Positions 1-6,372 of a stretch of 26,303 nucleotides of DNA are shown here, piece after piece. The stretch is taken from IMG/VR virus record IMGVR_UViG_3300030060_007048, positions 1 to 26,303 of that record; one strand, written 5' to 3'. A program made the translations under genes and the position numbers. The first letter of the stretch is position 1. Each line of letters opens with the position of its first letter. The stretch is from a virus. Below the pieces are notes generated by a model, which had not been told where the DNA came from, did no database searches, and saw only the letters and a program-made list of their open reading frames with translations.

Positions 1-42
1 AATCATAATAAAATATAAAGATAAATATTGATTTATTTATCG

Positions 43-76
43 CGTCCTTCCATTATTTATGGAAGGGCGTTTTTTT
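43..76 (+). terminator. Intrinsic terminator of the upstream unit
   Basis: A 9-bp stem (CGTCCTTCC with GGAAGGGCG, one G-T pair) closes over a 9-base loop at 52-60 and is followed directly by seven T at 70-76. This is the classic rho-independent layout. It ends a transcript arriving from the left of the window and separates it from the tail genes that start at 108. Bases 1-42 before it are AT-rich and show nothing else that I can support. Confidence 0.85.
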
Positions 77-107
77 ATTGACTATTTAAGATAAGAGGCG
101 ATGTAAC

Positions 108-485
108 ATGTTTAAAAAAATAAAGTCACTATTTTATAAAGAAATAGAATTAGAGCATCAGCATACAGAAGTACCAGATATATTAGAGGAGCCGCTAGAA
201 CTTCCTGAGACCATCGAGGTGCCATGGCAACTTGTCGCAAGGGTAAAGAACACTGAAGAAGCTATTTCTAAGCTACATGAGGATCTGAAAGAGTTTTTTT
301 ACAATAACAAGATGACTGAAAAAAAGACTTTTGATCTTATTTCAAGATTAGAAGATGCCTCTGAAAAAGAAGAGCAAAAAATAAAAAAATCTTTCAATAT
401 TCCAGAAGATGTGCAGTATATCTTAGAGATACCAAATACAACGGGGAGGCCCGGTTTATTAAAAAAGGTCAGTCAAGATAAATAA
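108..485 (+). CDS. Unknown small phage protein upstream of the sheath gene
   Basis: A 125-residue protein that I do not recognise. It is hydrophilic, rich in Glu and Lys, and has no signal peptide or membrane segment. Residues about 45-95 look helical and may form a coiled coil (heptad-like Leu and Ile within charged residues), and the C-terminal part around residues 98-118 is more proline- and glycine-rich. The ATG start is preceded by AGAGGCG at a normal distance. It is the first gene after the terminator at 43-76 and lies 74 bases before the tail sheath gene, so a virion or tail-assembly role is likely from position alone. No catalytic motif is visible. Confidence 0.75.
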   Translation: MFKKIKSLFYKEIELEHQHTEVPDILEEPLELPETIEVPWQLVARVKNTEEAISKLHEDLKEFFYNNKMTEKKTFDLISRLEDASEKEEQKIKKSFNIPEDVQYILEIPNTTGRPGLLKKVSQDK

Positions 486-559
486 AGTGATTTTGGAAAA
501 AGAAGAAACTATTTATTAATGTGATAAATTAATCTAGATTTTTATAGGAGAATCTGTAG

Positions 560-3427
560 ATGTCAGTTAAAAAATTTAAATTTGTATCTCCCGGCGTTTT
601 TACTCGCGAGATAGACCAGTCTCAATTACCAGCAGACGACACGGCCCCCGGCCCCATGATCATTGGGAGACTTCCCCAAGGTCCAGCAATGGAGCCAGTC
701 TCCATTCGTTCTTTTGAAGAATTTGTACAGGTTTTTGGTAACCCAATTCCCGGACGCGCAAATGGCGATGTTTGGAGAGAAGGAAATTACCAAGGGCCGA
801 CCTATGCAGCATATGCAGCACAGGCTTATTTGAGAAACAGCACAGACGGAATTTCTGTCGTAAGACTTGCTGGCCTTGAAGATAAGAATAAGGTTGCCGG
901 CGGCAACGCAGGTTGGGCAACAGTCGACGTGAGCACTACAACAGCCTCTAACGGCGGAGCATTTGGCTTATTTATTTGCCAAGAAGGTTCTGGGGCCAAA
1001 GAAGGACACCTTGCGGCTGTCTGGTACGTGGCCTCCGGCGGAGCAGTCGTTTTGACAGGCTCTCTCGCAGGAGAGACAACACCAGCTAGAGGTATTGACG
1101 GATTGTTCGGCACCTCATCAGCAGGTTCAGTAACTACAGGGCCCGTATATAGTGCTCAAATTTTAGATGCTGATGGCAACACCGCCTATCAAACAGACTT
1201 TAACTTTGACCCATCTTCTAAAAACTTTATTAGAAAAGTTTTCAATACAAACCCACAAGCCACTAACAGCACAGTAGTTCCATCTTCATCATTATCTAAT
1301 GGTTCGGAGATTTATTGGCTAGGAGAAACTTATGAGTCCAGTGTTCAGAAGAAAATTGCAGAGGACGTACTTTCTAATACATCTTATGGCTTATTGATGG
1401 CCTTTGATTTTGCAAAGAAAGCAGACTACAAAGGCGAGTTTAGAAATGCCGCTACAGGTTATTATTTCTCTCAAGATTTTGCAACCTCAAGTGCCTATGA
1501 CGCTGCTAATTGCCAAAGATTATTTAGGCTTACCGCCTTGGAGCCCGGAAAATGGGTTCAAAACAACATTAAGGTATCTATTGAAGATATGTCTTATTCA
1601 CGCAGCACAAGTGGAAAGAATAATTACTCTACTTTCTCTGTGGTACTTAGAGACGCTTCCGATACCGATAAAAATCAAAATGTTATTGAAAGATATTCAA
1701 ATTGTAGCTTAAATCCCCTTTCAGAAAACTTCATCTCCAAGAAAATTGGCGATAAGCATGTAAGTTGGGATGAGGAAGCTAAGGTTCTTAGAGAATACGG
1801 CGAATATGATAATATTTCTAAATATGTTCGCGTAGAGTTAAATGATGCCGTCAAGAACGGCACGCTAGATCCAAGTGCATTGCCATTTGGTGTAGAAGGC
1901 CCAACAAAGTTCTCAGATTTAACCTTAACATCTGCAGGCATTAGTACATCTACCTTAGAAAGCGGTGTATCTGTGCTGTCTTTAAGTTCTTCCTCACCAG
2001 CATTCCCAATTGAAACTGGGTCTTTGTCAAGTTATGCCGTTACATTAAAGTTTCCGGAAATGGTTTTGAGAACTTCATCATCAGCTGGCGATCCATTTAG
2101 TCAAACTGATTCTTATTTCGGTATCTTAACAGATGCTTATTTAGAAAACGGTTCTGATGCTTACATGAGTCGACAATTCAGCGCGGATTACTCTGATATG
2201 GTTAATTTACTATCAGTTAATAATCCGGGTACAGTAGCTGGCTTAACAGAACCTCAATGGAGATTTAGCTTGGACGATATCGTTCAAAATGCAAATGGCT
2301 CTGCTTATTATCTTTCTGGTTCCAGAAAAGATGCTGCTTCGCTAACTGCAACTGAATCAACTGGGTGGAAAAAACTAATTGATAATGGCTGGGCTAAATT
2401 TACAGCCCCATTGTTCGGCGGCTTTGATGGTCTAGACATTACAGAAATTGAACCATTTAGAAACTCCGGCATGACAGGTGCCACAACCAGAGAAAACAAC
2501 TACGCATTTAATACAATTAGAGCTGCTATCGACATGATCGCCGATCCAGAAATTGTAGAAATGAACGTGGCAACAATTCCGGGTATCACTAATGATACAA
2601 TCACTAGAGTTCTTGTAGAGACATGCGAAGAACGTGGTGATGCACTGGCAATCATTGATTTGCCGGATGTATATTTGCCATTTACAGAGGGCAAGGATTA
2701 CGCATCGGGAACAGGCGATGACGTTAGGGGTTCGGTTGGAACTGTTACTAGAACATTTGAGGCAAGATACTTAAATAGTTCTTATGGATGTACTTATTAT
2801 CCTTGGGTTCAGATTCAAGACACAGCCACTTCAAACAGCAGACTTTGGGTACCACCTTCAGTTGCTGCTTTGGGTACATTCGCCTCTTCTGACACAGCAA
2901 CAGAGGTTTGGTTCGCGCCAGCCGGCTTTAACAGAGGTGGTCTAACAACGGGCGCAGCAGGCCTACCAGTGCTAAACGTTAGTCAGAAACTGACCTCCAA
3001 AGAAAGAGACACATTGTATGATGCAAGCATCAACCCAATTGCTTCTTTCCCAAATGAAGGTATTGTTATCTTCGGACAAAAAACACTCCAGATTGATCCT
3101 TCGGCACTAGATAGAATTAATGTACGCAGAATGATGATCTTTGTTAAGAAGCAAATTAGTATTTTTGCCAATTCTGTCCTTTTTGACCAGAATGTCGAAG
3201 CTACTTGGGATAGATTCAAGGGTCTAGCCGACCCATTCCTGTCAAGTGTTAAGACAAGACTGGGGTTAAGTGATTACAGATTGATCCTAGATAACACAAC
3301 AACCACTCCAGACCTAGTGGATCAGAATATCATGTACGCAAAGATTTTCCTTAAGCCAGCAAAGGCTATTGAATACATCGCACTTGATTTCTTTATCACT
3401 AATCAGGGAGCATCTTTCGAAGATTAA
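560..3427 (+). CDS. Tail sheath protein (T4 gp18-like)
   Basis: Contractile tail sheath subunit, which forms the outer cylinder that shortens to drive the tube into the host. The N-terminus has the typical sheath start (FVSPGVFTREID at about residues 8-19), followed by PGPMIIGRLPQGPAMEPV and a stretch on a named offset (FEEFVQVFGNP) that is characteristic of the family. The C-terminal 200 residues hold the conserved core, including RRMMIFVKKQISIFANSVLFDQN and the last strand region ending in LDFFITNQG. At 955 residues it is much longer than T4 gp18 (659), so the variable outer middle domains are enlarged. The ATG is preceded by a strong AGGAGA ribosome site. The tube gene follows, as in T4-like phages. 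Identification of the family is secure; the roles of the central insertions are unknown. Confidence 0.95.
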   Translation: MSVKKFKFVSPGVFTREIDQSQLPADDTAPGPMIIGRLPQGPAMEPVSIRSFEEFVQVFGNPIPGRANGDVWREGNYQGPTYAAYAAQAYLRNSTDGISVVRLAGLEDKNKVAGGNAGWATVDVSTTTASNGGAFGLFICQEGSGAKEGHLAAVWYVASGGAVVLTGSLAGETTPARGIDGLFGTSSAGSVTTGPVYSAQILDADGNTAYQTDFNFDPSSKNFIRKVFNTNPQATNSTVVPSSSLSNGSEIYWLGETYESSVQKKIAEDVLSNTSYGLLMAFDFAKKADYKGEFRNAATGYYFSQDFATSSAYDAANCQRLFRLTALEPGKWVQNNIKVSIEDMSYSRSTSGKNNYSTFSVVLRDASDTDKNQNVIERYSNCSLNPLSENFISKKIGDKHVSWDEEAKVLREYGEYDNISKYVRVELNDAVKNGTLDPSALPFGVEGPTKFSDLTLTSAGISTSTLESGVSVLSLSSSSPAFPIETGSLSSYAVTLKFPEMVLRTSSSAGDPFSQTDSYFGILTDAYLENGSDAYMSRQFSADYSDMVNLLSVNNPGTVAGLTEPQWRFSLDDIVQNANGSAYYLSGSRKDAASLTATESTGWKKLIDNGWAKFTAPLFGGFDGLDITEIEPFRNSGMTGATTRENNYAFNTIRAAIDMIADPEIVEMNVATIPGITNDTITRVLVETCEERGDALAIIDLPDVYLPFTEGKDYASGTGDDVRGSVGTVTRTFEARYLNSSYGCTYYPWVQIQDTATSNSRLWVPPSVAALGTFASSDTATEVWFAPAGFNRGGLTTGAAGLPVLNVSQKLTSKERDTLYDASINPIASFPNEGIVIFGQKTLQIDPSALDRINVRRMMIFVKKQISIFANSVLFDQNVEATWDRFKGLADPFLSSVKTRLGLSDYRLILDNTTTTPDLVDQNIMYAKIFLKPAKAIEYIALDFFITNQGASFED

Positions 3428-3437
3428 TCCTTCGAAA
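3415..3437 (+). other. 8-bp hairpin spanning the end of the sheath gene
   Basis: A perfect 8-bp inverted repeat (TTTCGAAG and CTTCGAAA) with a 7-base loop contains the sheath stop codon. It is followed by an AT-rich stretch (ACTATTTATAG) rather than a clean run of T, so it may be a weak terminator, a 3'-end stabiliser or a processing site between the sheath and tube messages. Function is inferred. Confidence 0.4.
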
Positions 3438-3493
3438 ACTATTTATAGAACTATATTATTTTAGGCACAAAGCTTTTAAGGAGAAAATAAAAT

Positions 3494-4060
3494 ATGTCAA
3501 GTGTAAATCAAGGGTTCTGGACAGAAAACAAGGCAGACCCAAAAAGAAATTATAGATTTCAAGTAAAATTAACAAGCGGAGCCGCAGAAGGCACCGCCAT
3601 GGATACCGGCGTTATTTGGTTTGCAAAAACTGTCGACAAGCCAGAAATTACAGTTCAGACAGCAGAAGCTAATTACATGGCTCACAAATTTTATTATCCC
3701 GGCTCTGTAGAGTGGAATGAAGTCACTCTTGTCTTGGTCGATCCTGTATCACCAGACGCTGCAGAGGCAACATTACAAATGCTTAAAAATATGGGATATT
3801 TGGGCCCAGAAGGATCTAGAAATAATCCAATAACTCCGACCAAAACAGCTTCTTTCGAAGTAGTTATTACTCAAATTGACAATGAAGGTGCTGCTTTAGA
3901 GACTTGGACCCTCAAGCGCGCCTTTATTACAACCCTTGGATTCGGACAACTTGATTATAGTAACGAAGATTTGAGTGAGATTTCCATGAAAGTTAGATAT
4001 GACTGGGCTACATGTACAGTCAGAGGTCAAGAAGTTCCCTTCTTCGGAAATCAGGGATAA
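3494..4060 (+). CDS. Tail tube protein (T4 gp19-like)
   Basis: Major tail tube subunit, which polymerises as hexameric rings inside the sheath and forms the DNA channel. The 188 residues follow the gp19 pattern: an N-terminal segment with NYRFQVKLTSG, a central EWNEVTLVLVDPVSPDAAE strand-helix region, and a C-terminal beta region where KRAFITTLGFGQLDY leads into a strand ending VRYDWA. The length agrees with T4 gp19 (163) plus small additions. AAGGAGAAAA precedes the ATG. The order sheath then tube is the standard order in T4-type and many other contractile phages. There is no sign of truncation. Confidence 0.9.
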   Translation: MSSVNQGFWTENKADPKRNYRFQVKLTSGAAEGTAMDTGVIWFAKTVDKPEITVQTAEANYMAHKFYYPGSVEWNEVTLVLVDPVSPDAAEATLQMLKNMGYLGPEGSRNNPITPTKTASFEVVITQIDNEGAALETWTLKRAFITTLGFGQLDYSNEDLSEISMKVRYDWATCTVRGQEVPFFGNQG

Positions 4061-4097
4061 AATAAATAATAACCAATATAACAAAATGAGGTGAAAA

Positions 4098-4952
4098 TTG
4101 GCTAGAAATAGTAAAAGTAGGCTCGGTAAAGATACCGAGTCTAGAACCCCAGATGCTGCTGATCCTGTCGCAGCATTGGGTGAGTCAGGGGGCTTGACGT
4201 TCACAACTCCTACTGAATTTGTGGAACTTCCTTCAGAGGGTAAATATTATCCAGAAGGTCATCCACTACATGGGCAGGATGCAGTAGAAATTAAATTTAT
4301 GACTGCCAAAGAAGAAGATATTCTTACTTCTAAAACATTAATCAAGCAGGGCGTAGCTCTTGAGAGGCTTCTTAAGAGTGTTATTGTAGATAAAACAATC
4401 GATCCCTCTAGGATGCTGACGGGAGACAGAAACGCCCTATTGATTGCAGCCAGAAAGACAGGCTATGGCCCTGAATATAATGCAAAAATTAATTGCCCAG
4501 CATGCAACGCAACCAATGAAGTTATCTACAATTTGGATAATGCAGAAATTGTACGACCGCAAGACAATGAAGAAGTCAAGTGGTCTGTCGATGGTAATAT
4601 GATTATAGAATTACCATACAGCAAAATTCAAGTAGAAGCAAAGCTCCTGACAGGGCGAGAAGAAATATATCTTTCCAGATCTCAAGAGTCTAAGAGAAAG
4701 AAGAAATTATTAGAGACAGCCATACAGGATGTTTTAAAGACTATGATAGTTTCTGTAAATGGAGACAGTACCCAAGAAATGTTAAAAATGTTTATAGAGC
4801 GCGCACCAGCACGAGATATTAAATATTTAAGAGAAGTTTATCGAGACAATACCCCAAACGTGGAAATGAATCACGATTTTGAATGCGAAAATTGCAACTA
4901 CGGAACGGCCATGGAGGTGCCGTTCACCGTTGAATTTTTTTGGCCTAAGTGA
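4098..4952 (+). CDS. gp26-like baseplate/tail assembly protein with a four-Cys zinc site
   Basis: A 284-residue protein of the T4 gp26-like 'base plate protein' type. Signs are an N-terminal FVELPSEGKYYPEGHPL segment, a middle KEEDILTSKTLIKQG segment, and two CxxC pairs (Cys133/136 and Cys263/266) that together could bind one zinc ion. The start is TTG at 4098, with GAGGTG just upstream; the nearby GTG at 4091 runs into a stop after four codons. Position between the tube and tape measure genes is where tail assembly chaperones are encoded in many long-tailed phages. The end of the frame contains a run of seven T and overlaps a second frame (see 4930-5133), so part of the product is probably made as a longer fusion. 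Family call is good; baseplate part versus chaperone is open. Confidence 0.75.
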   Translation: MARNSKSRLGKDTESRTPDAADPVAALGESGGLTFTTPTEFVELPSEGKYYPEGHPLHGQDAVEIKFMTAKEEDILTSKTLIKQGVALERLLKSVIVDKTIDPSRMLTGDRNALLIAARKTGYGPEYNAKINCPACNATNEVIYNLDNAEIVRPQDNEEVKWSVDGNMIIELPYSKIQVEAKLLTGREEIYLSRSQESKRKKKLLETAIQDVLKTMIVSVNGDSTQEMLKMFIERAPARDIKYLREVYRDNTPNVEMNHDFECENCNYGTAMEVPFTVEFFWPK

Positions 4953-5133
4953 TGAATACATTGAGAGCGTCTATGAACAATTTTTTCTTCTAAAATATCA
5001 TGGAGGCTGGAGTTTCATTGAAGCTTATAATTTGCCAATAGTTATAAGGCGTTGGTTTTTAGACAGACTTGTAAAGCAAATCAAAGAAGAATCAGAGCAT
5101 GCTAAAAAAGCTACAAGTAAATCCAAGAGATAA
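4930..5133 (+). CDS. Downstream frame of the tail assembly chaperone (probable frameshift extension)
   Basis: This frame encodes about 63 residues after the overlap, from GLSDEYIESVYEQ to a Lys/Arg-rich end. It includes HGGWSFIEAYNLPIVIRRWF, a pattern I associate with small T4-type tail assembly proteins. It has no ATG. It lies +1 (equivalently -2) relative to the upstream gene and is continuous with it across the run of T at 4935-4941, giving a fusion of about 344 residues. The alternative is separate initiation at TTG 4930, 12 bases after a GGAGG at 4913-4917. A longer TTG-started frame from 4879 would put an unlikely Arg/Cys-rich segment in front. The G/GT arrangement of lambda (-1) and the -2 shift in Mu are the known precedents. 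Confidence 0.65.
   Translation: MNFFGLSDEYIESVYEQFFLLKYHGGWSFIEAYNLPIVIRRWFLDRLVKQIKEESEHAKKATSKSKR
4935..4941 (+). other. Candidate ribosomal frameshift site (seven T)
   Basis: In the upstream frame the codons read GAA TTT TTT TGG CCT AAG TGA. Slipping +1 or -2 on the seven T at 4935-4941 joins the gp26-like frame to the downstream frame and avoids the TGA at 4950. A GGAGG at 4913-4917 lies upstream and could pause the ribosome. Seen in sequence: homopolymer, overlap and conserved-looking downstream frame. Inferred: that slippage happens. Confidence 0.55.
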
Positions 5134-5156
5134 ATTCATTTCTTGGATTTTTATTT
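5119..5156 (+). terminator. Intrinsic terminator after the tail chaperone genes
   Basis: A perfect 10-bp stem (AAATCCAAGA with TCTTGGATTT) has a 12-base loop that contains the stop codon of the downstream chaperone frame. It runs into the T-rich tract TTTTTATTTT at 5147-5156. It could end or reduce transcription before the gene at 5190. The stem is AT-rich, so partial readthrough is likely. Confidence 0.65.
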
Positions 5157-5189
5157 TAAAAAACTACTTAAATAAAAGAGGGACCAAAA

Positions 5190-6005
5190 GTGTCTGAAAA
5201 GTTTAAATTCTGGACAGAAAAAGATTTTATTCCGCTTCAACAGCATAGCTTTGAGGCAGTATGCAATTTATACGCCATAAATAAAGATAAATTTACGTCA
5301 TTTTATGATATGGAGCCAGCCCAATTAATTAAACGCCAAGATGTTAGTCAAGTTAAAATTCCAAAACATCTAGTTAAAAGAATTAATTTACCAAAATTTT
5401 CAGTATCAATCAATTCGGAATCCGGTAAATTGGATTCCCTCCCGGAAGGGACAGCAGACGATCCAGACGCACCAGATATTGAAGTCAGTTTTTACGCAAC
5501 TCCAGAATTGGTCAATTTAATTCCTAGAATATTCTTTGCATATTATTTAGATTTTTATGCAGATCGATCCGGTAGAGGTGTCGGCCTACCATTTTTAGCT
5601 AAATTTACCTCAAACTCTATTCAACCTTTCGGACCCTATGTTGATACTTCCTTTATCAGAGTTAATTTGATAGGAGATGTATATGAACAAAAAATGTTGG
5701 ATTATAAAGCCGGCCCCCCTATTAACGGCCAAGACAGGCTTTTCAGAACTGAAGAAAAATTTCTGGTGGATGTAGGATCTGAAATGATTTTTAAAAGATT
5801 AGCTCCAACATCTTTTGATATTGGCGAGGCGGGTTATGATTCATCTGACATTATTGAATGTAAAATGGGGTTTGCATATAATTTGGTTCCCAAGTTGACA
5901 AATATACCATCTCTTAGGATTGGGAGACCAAAATCACAATCAACATCGTCGGATACTTCCGAATCTGGCCCTCCACCAAAACAAAAATCAAAACCACAAG
6001 ATTAA
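5190..6005 (+). CDS. Second tube-fold protein, possibly a tube initiator
   Basis: A 271-residue protein started by GTG after AAAGAGGGACC. I do not recognise it with certainty. Its C-terminal half resembles the tube protein in this same window: a segment ending in YDSSDIIECKMGFAYN parallels the tube's LDYSNEDLSEISMKVRYD, and both follow a segment beginning with a Pro- or Phe-rich strand. T4 has tube-fold paralogues in the baseplate (gp48 and gp54) that start tube growth, so a baseplate tube initiator is a reasonable inference. The last 35 residues are low-complexity (Ser, Pro, Lys, Gln) and probably disordered. It lies between the chaperone pair and the tape measure, with terminator 5119-5156 just upstream. 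Confidence 0.55.
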   Translation: MSEKFKFWTEKDFIPLQQHSFEAVCNLYAINKDKFTSFYDMEPAQLIKRQDVSQVKIPKHLVKRINLPKFSVSINSESGKLDSLPEGTADDPDAPDIEVSFYATPELVNLIPRIFFAYYLDFYADRSGRGVGLPFLAKFTSNSIQPFGPYVDTSFIRVNLIGDVYEQKMLDYKAGPPINGQDRLFRTEEKFLVDVGSEMIFKRLAPTSFDIGEAGYDSSDIIECKMGFAYNLVPKLTNIPSLRIGRPKSQSTSSDTSESGPPPKQKSKPQD

Positions 6006-6020
6006 CAGGAATAACAAATA

Positions 6021-6359
6021 ATGAATACAGAAGAAAACGAAATAATTTTAGATTTAGAAGAATTAAAAAAAGAAGGTGCCGACCTAAATGAAAATTTGTT
6101 AAGGGTCTATGGCACCCAATTAGAACTAATTTTAAGGCAAATGTTTGATATGCCTATATTTGGTTCTGGAGCTAGAATCAAAGGAAAGAAGAAAGACTTA
6201 AGAGCTTTGGCAGCTGCTTTGGGAAATGAAAAGAAGTATATCGAAACAGCCCGCAACATGGGCATTGATTCTCCAGCAGCTAAGAAAAGCATGGGTTCGC
6301 TAAAAAAGGCAATCGGCGGGTTTGAAAAACTGACGGGATTAAAATGGCCCTTTAAGTAA
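6021..6359 (+). CDS. Unknown small protein before the tape measure
   Basis: A 112-residue, mostly helical, Lys- and Leu-rich protein that I do not recognise. The N-terminus is acidic (TEENEIILDLEELKKEG) and the rest is basic, with several Ala- and Lys-rich helices and a C-terminal LTGLKWPFK. No Cys pairs, membrane segment or catalytic motif is visible. It ends 13 bases before the tape measure gene and starts 15 bases after the tube-fold gene, so it is surely co-transcribed with tail genes. A small tail assembly or chaperone role fits the position, without direct evidence. Confidence 0.65.
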   Translation: MNTEENEIILDLEELKKEGADLNENLLRVYGTQLELILRQMFDMPIFGSGARIKGKKKDLRALAAALGNEKKYIETARNMGIDSPAAKKSMGSLKKAIGGFEKLTGLKWPFK

Positions 6360-6372
6360 GGAAAAATAGTAA

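Noticed and set aside
4952-4993. ATG-started frame overlapping the TGA of the gp26-like gene
   Set aside because: It stops after 13 codons, so it is not the continuation of the tail chaperone region.
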